64,000 nucleotides of DNA. It comes from Roseibium limicola (GTDB lineage: Bacteria > Pseudomonadota > Alphaproteobacteria > Rhizobiales > Stappiaceae). The notes beneath the pieces are model-generated. The model searched no databases, was not told the origin of the DNA, and was given only the letters and a program-made list of their open reading frames with translations. Below are positions 19,795 through 28,215 of the stretch, in pieces. Positions within the stretch are counted from its first letter, which is position 1, and the number at the start of each line of letters is the position of its first letter. The DNA is taken from contig NZ_JAFLNF010000001.1 in assembly GCF_017313085.1 (NCBI RefSeq), positions 124,001 through 188,000 on the forward strand, read 5' to 3'. The position numbers were made by a program, and so were the translations under genes.

Positions 19795-20179
19795 CGAGCC
19801 GAGCCCCTTGTTGTTTTTGTGACGTGAGGAATTCGTTTCTGGGGCAGGAGAAGTGACGGGCTTATGAGACGAAAATCAGCCCGTTTTGATCACGAAATAT
19901 TTCAAGAATTTCGTTAAAATCGTCTCGATTATAGTAAATATATCGGTATTTTTCGGTAATTCAGGCAAAAAAGAGGCAGAATCAAGCGCATTCTGTGACG
20001 CAGCTTGACGGCTTTATGACCACCCATATTGCAGAGCACAAACTAGCCAGGCACCGGAAACCACTTCCCAGAAATCTCGCTCAAGCAAAATCGCATCTGC
20101 ATTGCCACTGTTAGAAACGCTGCGGCCGCGATTTGGTTCCAAGAAAAACTCGGGACCAGAAGACGATTTGCAGATGACC
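19795..20179. other. AT-rich intergenic region upstream of the lytic transglycosylase
   Basis: 385 bases without a supported gene. On the minus strand TTACCG, a 17-bp spacer and TACTAT near 19960-19930 could be the transglycosylase promoter. The leader between it and the start codon contains the inverted arms ACGGGCT (19856-19862) and AGCCCGT (19878-19884). The part next to the amidase stop shows nothing recognisable. Confidence 0.45.
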
Positions 20180-20938
20180 TTAAAAGCCAGGCAAAGCTGC
20201 CAGAAGACGGTGCAGCGTTTCAACGGTCGACTGATCAACTATCCCGTCTACCTTTTCAGGCCGGAAATGGCGCTGAAATGCTGTAACCGCATGGCGCGTG
20301 GTGGCATCAAATTCACCACTGACGTCCACACCATATCCATAGAGCACGAGCATCGACTGAACAGCCTCAACCGGCTGTCCCGCGTCACCTTCCTGCATGA
20401 AAAGATTGCCACCGATGGGCGCTGGATCTACATGATGACCAACACCCGCACGGGCCAGCGCCTCCCATGGAAACAGCTCACCCGGGTCTTCTTTCCGGTC
20501 CGGCGCAATATCGGAATGAGCCAGCACGTTCCACGCCGCAATGCCGTGACGCGCACAGATATCCAGCGCCAGATCGCTGACAGCTGCGATTTGCTGCTCG
20601 GGAAAAGGCCGATACCCCCATTCGTGACCGGGATTAACGATCTCGATTCCAATCGAACGGGAGTTGATATCCTCTTCCCCCTTCCAGGTCGACTTGCCAG
20701 CGTGCCAGGCGCGACGGCTTTCGGGAACACATTGGAGGATCTGTCCATCCTCATGGACGAAATAATGCGCAGACACTTCCGTCGACGGATCGCAAAGTCT
20801 TTGCAAGGCCGCCTCGGCGCTTGGCATTCCAGTGTAATGCAGGATGAGCATAGCGATGGTCGCCCCATCCGGCCGTGCACCGTGATTAGGCGAAGGATGA
20901 ACCCGCGCCTTGACGCTCGTATCAGTCGAAATACTCAT
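20180..20938 (-). CDS. N-acetylmuramoyl-L-alanine amidase with peptidoglycan-binding domain
   Basis: 252 residues. The N-terminal Amidase_2 domain (AmiD/AmpD type) contains PNHGARPDGATIAMLILHYT, VSAHYFVHEDGQI, NSRSIGIEIVNPG and LAHSDIAPDRKEDPGELF. The His and Asp residues in these motifs are the zinc ligands and catalytic positions of the family. Residues ~185-250 form a PG_binding_1 domain (GYGVDVSGEFDATTRHAVTAF). No signal peptide is visible, so it may act in the cytoplasm on recycled muropeptides like AmpD, or be exported by another route. Its start overlaps the preceding J-domain gene as ATGA (20935-20938). Confidence 0.92.
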   Translation of the reverse strand: MSISTDTSVKARVHPSPNHGARPDGATIAMLILHYTGMPSAEAALQRLCDPSTEVSAHYFVHEDGQILQCVPESRRAWHAGKSTWKGEEDINSRSIGIEIVNPGHEWGYRPFPEQQIAAVSDLALDICARHGIAAWNVLAHSDIAPDRKEDPGELFPWEALARAGVGHHVDPAPIGGNLFMQEGDAGQPVEAVQSMLVLYGYGVDVSGEFDATTRHAVTAFQRHFRPEKVDGIVDQSTVETLHRLLAALPGF

Positions 20939-21627
20939 AATTGTCTTTCCGCCCGGATCTGATCCCAGGCAACATTCAGAGCAGCCAACCGGTCATTGGC
21001 GATACGCACGAACTCCTGCGGTACACCACGGGCCATCAGCTGGTCAGGATGGGTTTGGCGCACGGCCTGGCGGTAGTGGCGCTTCAACGCTTCATTGTCC
21101 AACGAAGGGTCAGCACCCAGCACCTTGTAGGGATCGCCATCACGGCGGGCATGTCGTGCCAGAATATGGTCGAACTCCCTTGCATCAAGGCCGAAGATTT
21201 CAGCCACCCGCGCCAGATATTCAAGTTCAGCTTCGTGCAGGACGCCATCCGCTTTCGCAATATGAAAGAGCCCGTCGAGAATATCGATCAGGGTGATCCG
21301 GTCATAAGGGAACAGATCGGCCAACTTTTTGGCATAGATTTCAAAGCCCGCGACGTCTTCCTTGGCCAGGTTGAAAAGGCGCACCACATTGCGGCCTTCC
21401 CCCTCTGGAACTTCGAACAATTCGCCGAAAGCCAAAACCTCGTCATTTGTGACAATGCCGTCAGCCTTTGCCATTTTCGCCGAGAGAGCGATCATCGCAA
21501 CCGTAAAGCCGACCGTATTCGCGCCTTCAGGTTTCGCCAGAACAAGCTGAACCAGACGATCGACAATCTGGGCACCGCCGGAGCCGATGGCCGAGACGAT
21601 GCTTGCCAAACTGCTCCAAACGCTCAA
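20935..21627 (-). CDS. TerB-domain and C-terminal J-domain protein (DjlA-like)
   Basis: About 231 residues. An N-terminal hydrophobic stretch (SSLASIVSAIGSGG) precedes a TerB-like helical domain (VAMIALSAKMAKADGIVTNDE, HIAKADGVLHEAELEYL). A C-terminal J domain begins DPYKVLGADPSLD and carries the HPD motif that stimulates DnaK ATPase (QTHPDQ). This matches DjlA-type co-chaperones, though only a weak membrane anchor is visible. I place the start at TTG 21627 because AGGAG lies 7 nt upstream; the ATG at 21651 lacks such a site. Overlap with the amidase gene implies coupled expression and possibly a shared role at the envelope. Confidence 0.85.
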   Translation of the reverse strand: MSVWSSLASIVSAIGSGGAQIVDRLVQLVLAKPEGANTVGFTVAMIALSAKMAKADGIVTNDEVLAFGELFEVPEGEGRNVVRLFNLAKEDVAGFEIYAKKLADLFPYDRITLIDILDGLFHIAKADGVLHEAELEYLARVAEIFGLDAREFDHILARHARRDGDPYKVLGADPSLDNEALKRHYRQAVRQTHPDQLMARGVPQEFVRIANDRLAALNVAWDQIRAERQL

Positions 21628-21927
21628 GGGGAAACTCCTGATCGGACACATGAATACGGGCTGATAGCAAGGGAACTGCTCCCCGCCAGGGCCAGACCGC
21701 CGCCGTTGAATCAGGCGAACGAGACAACGTTTTATCCGCAGGGCCCCGACTTGCAAAGCCCTGTGCGGACTCCACGTTCCGCAGTGCATATATTACCGTC
21801 GCTCGCCGAGATTTAACCAGCAAAAATTCCCCTGCGAAAACTAGCTATTTAAACGTACATATTCACCTTGGCTAAACCTCTGCACGCTAGAGTGATCCCA
21901 ATTGACACTGGTTAGAGATTAGCTCGG

Positions 21928-24201
21928 ATGAAGACGGTATCCGTCAATAAAAACACTTTTATATTTTTATTTACTGCTGCGTTCGTCATGCTGCTGGCGC
22001 TTGGAATCTATGCTTCCAACCGACTGATGAGTTATTGGATCCTGAAGGATAACCTTCAGGAAACTCTAGCGAACTTCCCCGAGGCCCTCTCGCAGCAGCG
22101 ACTGGGTAGCGACTTGAAAATCGTCATCGAGGCACGTGGGAAAAAGTCTGAAATCAGTGGTATGCGCCTCTCTGCCGCACCCAGCGAAACCACCAGTTCT
22201 GTGCCCACCGAGACCAAAGCCGAGCAGGATGCAGCCCTTCGTCGCCTGCGCGCTGCCTTATCAAAATTGCTTGAACCATCGCAGATTATGGACATTGTCC
22301 CCGCCGGGATCAGTGATCTGGAATTCCCGGCGGCCTCTCCTCTTGCCAAATTGACGGCCAGCTCTGCACTTCCCGCCGGCTCGCTTGAACACACCATCGC
22401 CCAACTGGCCAAAGCGTCGGGTCCGGTGACCCGTCTGGCACTCGATTGGCGTGGTGTCTTCAGTGAACGCTCCTATGTTTTGGTGCCACTCTTCCACAGC
22501 GGAAAGATCAATGGCGCGCTCGTCGTTCTGGCTGACCATAGCCCTCGCATCGCCGCCAACACACTCACGACGACAGTTGGCACCGCAATTGTTGCCATCC
22601 TCTGCCTGGCCTCTTTCCTCTTTGCCGGATTTCTTCTCTGGGTTCGCTTTCGCGATCAGGTCAAGACCAACCAGCACATGGAATACATGGCGCATCATGA
22701 CGCCCTGACCGGGCTGCCGAACCGAGCCGTCTTCAACGCACAGCTAACCGAAGCCCTGAGGCTGGTCCACGCCAAGGCGACCAACATGGGAATCATGTTG
22801 ATCGACGTCGATAAATTCAAGGAAATCAATGACACCCACGGCCACGGCACCGGCGATATCTTCCTTCAGGTGATTGCTGAGAGATTACGCTCTGTGTTTG
22901 GCGACCACCTCGTGGCCCGTCTGTCCGGTGACGAATTTGCTGTCATGATCAAATCGGTTTCCGATGTAGGGCGACTGACAAAACTGGCCGCAGACATGAA
23001 CCGTGCCACGGTCGCCCCTTGCAACATCGACGGCAAGGAGATCAAGATCTCCCTGTCGATCGGGATCGCTCGAGCCAGCGACGGTAGCTGGAGATCGTCG
23101 CGTGTTCTGCACTGCGCCGATCTGGCGCTCTACCGTGCCAAGCACAGCGGTCGGTCCACTTTTGCCTGGTACACATCCGACATGGATGCCGATGCCCAGA
23201 AGCGCAAGGAAATCGAAGAAGGACTGGAGAAGGCCTTGCGCCTCAACCAGTTCCAGATCCTTTATCAGCCGCAATACTCGCTCAGCGACAACAAGCTGAA
23301 GGGTTATGAGTCCCTGATCCGCTGGCATCATCCCACAAAGGGAACTATTTCGCCCGAACTGTTCATCCCTGTCGCCGAAGACTGCGGACTGATCGAGGAC
23401 ATTGGCGATTGGGTGCTTTTCAACGCCTGTCATGAAGCCGCCGGCTGGGAAGACAAGAGCCTCCGGGTTGCCGTGAATGTTTCCGCCGCTCAATTCAAAC
23501 CGCAGGAAACCGAACGCAAGGTCGCCCAAGCTCTCGCTGAAAGTGGACTGGCACCGGAGCGTCTGGAGATCGAGATCACGGAAAGCTTGCTCATCGCCAA
23601 CACGGATGCCGTGGTCGAGACCCTGAACAAGATCCGCGAAATGGGTGTCTCCATTGCCATGGATGACTTCGGCACAGGTTATTCATCCCTGAGTTATCTG
23701 AGCCGCTTTCCCTTCGACAAGATCAAGATCGACCGGACCTTCATTCGCACGCTGGGCCAGGAAACCAGCACCGATGCCATCGTCACTGCCATCATTGGTC
23801 TGGGTCGCTCGCTCGATGTTCAGATCACCGCCGAGGGCGTGGAAAACATGGACCAGGTCATCCTGCTGAGAGCCGCCGGCTGCGATCTGGTGCAAGGCTA
23901 TCTTTATGGCCGTCCAGGTCAGGTCAGCGATGCACCGAGTGTCCACGTCGGAAAGATGGGACCCAACAATGCCGCTCCCGACCTGCTGTATGAAAGCGAA
24001 AGCCGGGCCTCGGGGCACTCAGACGCTGACGTGATTGGTCAGGTGAACGGGCAATTCAATCCAATCATCAAGGGTGAAGAGATCACCCCGGTGACCAAGG
24101 AAAATGTCGAGCTTGCTCGCCAACGTCTCGCGGCGTCCGGCCCCTCCGCTGCAGGCCCTGGACCGTCAACCTCGCCTCTACAGGCCGCTTCTTCTTCCTG
24201 A
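21928..24201 (+). CDS. Membrane GGDEF-EAL protein (cyclic di-GMP turnover)
   Basis: 757 residues. A transmembrane segment at ~10-32, a periplasmic sensor region with no recognised domain, and a second segment at ~212-236 lead to a GGDEF domain (HHDALTGLPNRAVF, RLSGDEFAVMIK) and an EAL domain. The EAL domain has EITESLLI, MDDFGTGYSSLSYL, KIDRTFIRTLG and TAEGVEN. The signature motifs read SGDEF and ESL instead of GGDEF and EAL. SGDEF can be active and most EAL metal ligands are present, so either activity is possible. No RxxD inhibitory site is present at its usual place. The last ~90 residues look disordered. It is transcribed alone, with no ligand predicted. Confidence 0.93.
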   Translation: MKTVSVNKNTFIFLFTAAFVMLLALGIYASNRLMSYWILKDNLQETLANFPEALSQQRLGSDLKIVIEARGKKSEISGMRLSAAPSETTSSVPTETKAEQDAALRRLRAALSKLLEPSQIMDIVPAGISDLEFPAASPLAKLTASSALPAGSLEHTIAQLAKASGPVTRLALDWRGVFSERSYVLVPLFHSGKINGALVVLADHSPRIAANTLTTTVGTAIVAILCLASFLFAGFLLWVRFRDQVKTNQHMEYMAHHDALTGLPNRAVFNAQLTEALRLVHAKATNMGIMLIDVDKFKEINDTHGHGTGDIFLQVIAERLRSVFGDHLVARLSGDEFAVMIKSVSDVGRLTKLAADMNRATVAPCNIDGKEIKISLSIGIARASDGSWRSSRVLHCADLALYRAKHSGRSTFAWYTSDMDADAQKRKEIEEGLEKALRLNQFQILYQPQYSLSDNKLKGYESLIRWHHPTKGTISPELFIPVAEDCGLIEDIGDWVLFNACHEAAGWEDKSLRVAVNVSAAQFKPQETERKVAQALAESGLAPERLEIEITESLLIANTDAVVETLNKIREMGVSIAMDDFGTGYSSLSYLSRFPFDKIKIDRTFIRTLGQETSTDAIVTAIIGLGRSLDVQITAEGVENMDQVILLRAAGCDLVQGYLYGRPGQVSDAPSVHVGKMGPNNAAPDLLYESESRASGHSDADVIGQVNGQFNPIIKGEEITPVTKENVELARQRLAASGPSAAGPGPSTSPLQAASSS

Positions 24202-24275
24202 AGGGCAACAGAGATCACATTGAAAAGGCTGCCCAATGAGGCGGCCTTTGTCGTTTGGTCACAAGGCAACATGCC

Positions 24276-25007
24276 TCAAATAGATCGTTGGTTGACCCGT
24301 TTTGACAGCTCGACAGCGCTCTCCTTGCGCTCGGAGTAACGATCCACCAGATAGTCGGACTTGCCGCGCAGCAGCAGCGTGAACTTCATCAGCTCCTCCA
24401 TGACATCAACGACCCGGTCATACAGCGCTGAAGGTTTCATCCGACCGTTCTCTTCGAACTCGAGAAAGGCTTTGGGCACAGAAGACTGGTTCGGGATCGT
24501 CACCATCCGCATCCAGCGCCCCAAAATCCGCAACTGATTGACTGCGTTGAAGGACTGGGAACCACCAGAGACCTGCATCACCGCCAGTACCTTGCCCTGG
24601 CTCGGACGAACAGCTCCCATGCTCAGCGGGATCCAGTCAATCTGCGCCTTCATGATACCGGTCATTGCACCATGGCGCTCTGGAGAGCACCAGACATGTG
24701 CTTCTGACCAGAGAACGAGATCCCTGAGTTCCTGAACTTTCGGATGCTCTGGTTCCGCATCGTCCGGCAGCGGCAGGCCGGAGGGATCAAACACCCGCAC
24801 TTCGGCACCAAGCCGTCGCAGAATGCGTGCGGCCTCTTCCGTCAACAGCCGGCTATAGGATCGCTGACGCAGGGAGCCATACAGCATCAGGATCCTTGGG
24901 GGATGTATCAGCGATGCAGCACCAAAGAGCTGATCCTCATCAATGGCTGGAAGCAAATCTTCGTTCAACGCCGGAAACGTGGCTTCACTGGAGTCACTCT
25001 CACTCAC
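24276..25007 (-). CDS. arsH: Organoarsenical oxidase / NADPH-dependent FMN reductase ArsH
   Basis: 243 residues with the flavodoxin-like ArsH signature: [20 protein letters not shown] (FMN phosphate loop), [20 protein letters not shown] and [16 protein letters not shown]. ArsH oxidises trivalent methylated arsenicals and reduces quinones or FMN with NADPH. It overlaps arsC by four bases (ATGA), so the two form an arsenic-resistance mini-operon. No arsR, arsB/acr3 or arsM gene lies nearby, so efflux and local regulation must come from elsewhere. Confidence 0.95.
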   Translation of the reverse strand: MSESDSSEATFPALNEDLLPAIDEDQLFGAASLIHPPRILMLYGSLRQRSYSRLLTEEAARILRRLGAEVRVFDPSGLPLPDDAEPEHPKVQELRDLVLWSEAHVWCSPERHGAMTGIMKAQIDWIPLSMGAVRPSQGKVLAVMQVSGGSQSFNAVNQLRILGRWMRMVTIPNQSSVPKAFLEFEENGRMKPSALYDRVVDVMEELMKFTLLLRGKSDYLVDRYSERKESAVELSKRVNQRSI

Positions 25008-25414
25008 GCCCCGGGTCCTCCAACCACATCACCATCTTCCTTGGTGAAGCTGGCAATCGCACCTTCAGGCAGTAGCTCAAGCACCTTTTCTGAGGGACGG
25101 CACAAAGCGACGCCCATCGCTGTGACGACGATCGGCCGATTGATCAATATCGGATGCTTCATCATGAAATCGATCAGCTGATCATCGCTCCAACGATCCT
25201 CACCGAGACCCAGTTCGTCGTATGGTGTTCCCTTCTGGCGCAGAAGATCACGCGTCGGGATGCCCATACGCTCAATCAGGCTGACAAGCTCATCACGGCT
25301 CGGCGGGGTGATCAGATACTCGATGACCTGCGGATCCTCGCCAGCTTCTTTCAGCATTGCAAGGGTATTGCGGGACGTTCCGCACTTCGGATTGTGGTAG
25401 ATGGTGGTCGGCAC
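25004..25414 (-). CDS. arsC: Glutaredoxin-dependent arsenate reductase
   Basis: 136 residues of the Spx/ArsC thioredoxin-like family. The catalytic cysteine is in [11 protein letters not shown] near residue 11. The arginines that bind arsenate in the glutaredoxin-coupled family appear in [15 protein letters not shown] and [12 protein letters not shown]. It reduces arsenate to arsenite. First gene of the arsC-arsH pair; a 6-bp-armed inverted repeat sits about 107 bp upstream. Confidence 0.96.
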   Translation of the reverse strand: MPTTIYHNPKCGTSRNTLAMLKEAGEDPQVIEYLITPPSRDELVSLIERMGIPTRDLLRQKGTPYDELGLGEDRWSDDQLIDFMMKHPILINRPIVVTAMGVALCRPSEKVLELLPEGAIASFTKEDGDVVGGPGA

Positions 25415-25520
25415 GATCTTGCTCCTGAAGCACCGCTTTCAAAAACTCGGGAACCTGCCATCGCCGGCTCCACGTCATTCAACGGCATTGAAGACACAGA
25501 GCCGTTGGCAGACTCTATTC

Positions 25521-25540
25521 ATTTCGAAAATACACGAAAT
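25521..25540. promoter_or_regulatory. Inverted repeat upstream of arsC
   Basis: A perfect inverted repeat ATTTCG-N8-CGAAAT lies in the 218-bp gap between the MarR-type gene and arsC. It is the only clear dyad in this gap and could be an operator for the arsC-arsH transcript. It does not resemble the shared element found in front of dctP and the oxoprolinase. The binding protein is unknown. Confidence 0.45.
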
Positions 25541-25632
25541 AACGAAGCGTTTAATGCCAGATATGCCACTGAGCAATACCCGGTCATCAAACGGCACCAG
25601 ATTTGTTGCAATGCGCGGAGAGCCGGTGAAAG

Positions 25633-26196
25633 TTACATGGAGGCCGCTGCACGCGCCGCCTGATCATAGTGACCGGAAACCAGCCGCAAAGTCGCCGCGA
25701 GGCGAGAAATCTCAGCCTCGTCCAGACCCAGCGCCTTCATCGGATTGACCAAGAGGGCTTCGCGCAAATTCTTGTACTCGTTACAAGCCTTTTCGCCCTC
25801 CGCAGTGATGGCAACAGTCTTTTCCTTGCCCCTCTTGCCCGTGGCGATCAGACCGATCTTCTCGAGCTTTTTCAGCGCATAAGTCACCGTGTGAGTGTCC
25901 TCGATGTTGAGCACCAGACATATATCGGCAAGAGTTTTTGGACGCCCCCGGTGATTGACGGTATGCAGCGCCAGAATATCGAGCGGTCCAAGCCCCTCGG
26001 CACCGGTTGCCGCCATGCAGCGCACCATCCAGCGGTGATAAGCGTTGACCATCATCGTCACGCCGAATTCGATTTCCGACAAGGCTGGCATTGCACCCGA
26101 GGCTAGATGCGCAGATGAGACCACCGGTCCAATGGACGGTGCCGCGACGGTCGGCGTTTCGGGGGCAGTGCCGCTATCCCTGGTCTGCTCGTTCAC
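25633..26196 (-). CDS. MarR-type winged-helix regulator, last gene of the TRAP operon
   Basis: About 187 residues. A Pro/Ala/Thr-rich N-terminal tail (~35 residues) precedes a winged-helix domain with LGPLDILALHTVNHRGRPKTLADI, a recognition helix in EDTHTVTYALKKLEKIGLIATG and the wing KRGKEKTVAITAEGE. It starts shortly after the dctM stop and reads in the same direction, so it is probably the fourth gene of the dctP-dctQ-dctM operon and its likely regulator. The GTG at 26196 has GGAG six bases upstream; another GTG at 26208 is possible. The ligand is unknown; a 5-oxoproline-type signal is my inference. Confidence 0.85.
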   Translation of the reverse strand: MNEQTRDSGTAPETPTVAAPSIGPVVSSAHLASGAMPALSEIEFGVTMMVNAYHRWMVRCMAATGAEGLGPLDILALHTVNHRGRPKTLADICLVLNIEDTHTVTYALKKLEKIGLIATGKRGKEKTVAITAEGEKACNEYKNLREALLVNPMKALGLDEAEISRLAATLRLVSGHYDQAARAAASM

Positions 26197-26260
26197 GTCG
26201 TTCTCCACTCGGCTAAAGATATGGCCGCCCCCAGCGCAGAACCGGGAGCGGCTGCTTCCT

Positions 26261-27565
26261 TTAATTGGAAAGCATGTTTTCTGGCAACCACAAGGCGATC
26301 CCCGGGAATGCCACGATCAAAACGACGGCAAGCACCATCAACAGGAAGAACGGCAGAGCCATTCTCGCAACCTTGAAGATGTTGTGCCCCGTCATGCCCT
26401 GCAGCACGAACAGGTTGAAGCCAACCGGCGGGGTGATCTGGCTCATCTCTACGACGAGAACCAGATAGATCCCGAACCAGATCAGGTCCATTCCCGCCTG
26501 CTCCACCATCGGCAGGATCACCGAGGTCGTCAGCACCACAACGGAGATCCCGTCAAGGAAACACCCCAGCACAACGAAGAAGACGGTCAGCGCCACCAGC
26601 AGCTGCATCGGCGACAGGTTGAGAGATCCGATCCAGCCTGCAAGTTCACGCGGAATTCCGGTGAACCCCATGGCAACGGTCAAGAACGCTGCCCCGGCCA
26701 GAATAAACGCGATCATGCAGGAGGTGCGGGTAGCTCCCAGAAGCGCATCGCCAAAAGTCTTTCGCGACAAGGTTCCCGAAAAGAACGAGAGGATCAGCGC
26801 TAGCAGCACGCCGAGTGCTGCCGCTTCGGTTGGAGCTGCCAACCCGGCGTAGATCGATCCGATCACCCCAGTAATCAGCGCAATCACCGGGACCAGCCGA
26901 CGTGATGCCCTGATGCGTTCGCCGAATGGAACTTTCGCTTCCGGCGGCGGCATCCTGTGACGGTTCAACAGTGCCCAGATGGCCACATACCCCATGAAGA
27001 GCACACAAAGCATTGCCCCGGGAAGCACACCGGCCATGAAGAGCCGCGAGATCGATTGTTCAGTTGCTGAGCCATAGACGATCAGAATGATCGATGGCGG
27101 GATGAGCAGGCCCAGAGTGCCCGAACCGGCCAGTGTGCCGATAGCCATGACTTCGTCATAGCCGCGACTGCGCAGTTCCGGCAGAGACATCTTGCCGATG
27201 GTGGCCGTGGTTGCAGCAGAGGACCCAGAGACAGCCGCAAAGATGCCGCAACCGAGAATGTTCACATGCAGAAGCCGGCCCGGCAGGTTGCGCATCCACG
27301 GTGACAGGCCGGCAAACATATCCTCAGACAAGCGCGATCGGAACAGGATCTCTCCCATCCAGATAAACATCGGGAGGGCCGTCAGATCCCAGGAATTGGA
27401 TGCCCCCCACACGGTGGTGGCAAGCACCGGACCGGTCGGAGCCGACACCAGCAACATCATTGCAGTGAGGGCCACACCGAAGAGAGCCACAGCAACCCAG
27501 ATACCGGTTGCAAGCGCGGCCAGCATGCCCAGGCCGAGACAGAAAGCGACGAGTGAAAGATCCAT
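26261..27565 (-). CDS. dctM: TRAP transporter large permease subunit (DctM)
   Basis: 434 residues, a multi-pass DctM-type permease. It has the family signatures LPMFIWMGEILFRS, CGIFAAVSGSSAATTATIGKM, GSGTLGLLIPPSIILIVYGS, YAGLAAPTEAAALGVL and ITPPVGFNLFVLQGM. It carries out sodium-driven uptake of the ligand delivered by DctP. Its start overlaps the dctQ stop by one base (TGATG). Confidence 0.96.
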   Translation of the reverse strand: MDLSLVAFCLGLGMLAALATGIWVAVALFGVALTAMMLLVSAPTGPVLATTVWGASNSWDLTALPMFIWMGEILFRSRLSEDMFAGLSPWMRNLPGRLLHVNILGCGIFAAVSGSSAATTATIGKMSLPELRSRGYDEVMAIGTLAGSGTLGLLIPPSIILIVYGSATEQSISRLFMAGVLPGAMLCVLFMGYVAIWALLNRHRMPPPEAKVPFGERIRASRRLVPVIALITGVIGSIYAGLAAPTEAAALGVLLALILSFFSGTLSRKTFGDALLGATRTSCMIAFILAGAAFLTVAMGFTGIPRELAGWIGSLNLSPMQLLVALTVFFVVLGCFLDGISVVVLTTSVILPMVEQAGMDLIWFGIYLVLVVEMSQITPPVGFNLFVLQGMTGHNIFKVARMALPFFLLMVLAVVLIVAFPGIALWLPENMLSN

Positions 27566-28128
27566 CAGTCTCCCCCCTCCCAGGCTTCGCCTTCGTTGGC
27601 GACATCATAACTGAGGTCACGACCAGTCAGCGCATGTATGAAGTCGTCCAGAAGGGCGATAGAGAAAACGGCAAGGCCTAGCGTCATCACCACCTGCGGG
27701 ATCACCAGAGGGATCGGGATCATGCCGAAAGAGACTTCATTGTAGGCATAACTGTCCAGCGCCTGCAGCGCCGAGTGCCAGGTGAAATAGCCAGACAGCA
27801 ACAACGCAACGCCCAGGCACCAGATTTCAAAAAACCGGGCAAGACGGACTGGCAAATGTTGCAGGAGAAGGCTGACTCGAATGTGGTCGCCGCGACGCAG
27901 CGTGCCTGCGAGAGCCAGAAAGCTGGCGGAAACCAGAAAGAACCCGCAGATTTCTGCGAGAGAGGGAACGAGGAGCCCAAGAATTTCGAACCCGAGGATC
28001 TTTCGAACCCCATCTATGATGCGGCCAAAGACCTGCAGCACAACCAGGCTTGCGATGGCGACAAGGCAGGCAGCCGCCAGTCCCAGTGCCAATCGATATA
28101 GGGCATCCAGACCAGCGCGCATGGGCAT
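27565..28128 (-). CDS. dctQ: TRAP transporter small permease subunit (DctQ)
   Basis: 187 residues with four hydrophobic segments, the size and topology of DctQ. It has a central loop with LRRGDHIRVSLLLQHLP, the common (R/K)-R-x-D-H-(I/V) motif after the second segment. It pairs with DctM as the membrane part of the transporter. A long hairpin lies in the leader between dctP and this gene. ATG 28128 is used; ATG 28122 is equally possible. Confidence 0.92.
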   Translation of the reverse strand: MPMRAGLDALYRLALGLAAACLVAIASLVVLQVFGRIIDGVRKILGFEILGLLVPSLAEICGFFLVSASFLALAGTLRRGDHIRVSLLLQHLPVRLARFFEIWCLGVALLLSGYFTWHSALQALDSYAYNEVSFGMIPIPLVIPQVVMTLGLAVFSIALLDDFIHALTGRDLSYDVANEGEAWEGGD

Positions 28129-28164
28129 CAGCTCCGGTAATAGCGAGGGGAATGGCGATCGGAT

Positions 28165-28191
28165 GCTTCTGGCCTCGACGAGGCCAGAAGC
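28165..28191. terminator. Intercistronic hairpin between dctP and dctQ
   Basis: A perfect 13-bp inverted repeat (GCTTCTGGCCTCG and its complement, one central base) occupies 28165-28191. There is no T tract, so it is more likely an RNA-stabilising or attenuating hairpin that protects the dctP message than a full terminator. Such elements let periplasmic binding proteins be made in excess over their membrane partners. Confidence 0.65.
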
Positions 28192-28215
28192 GGGAATGAA
28201 AGGCTTCGACGTAAA

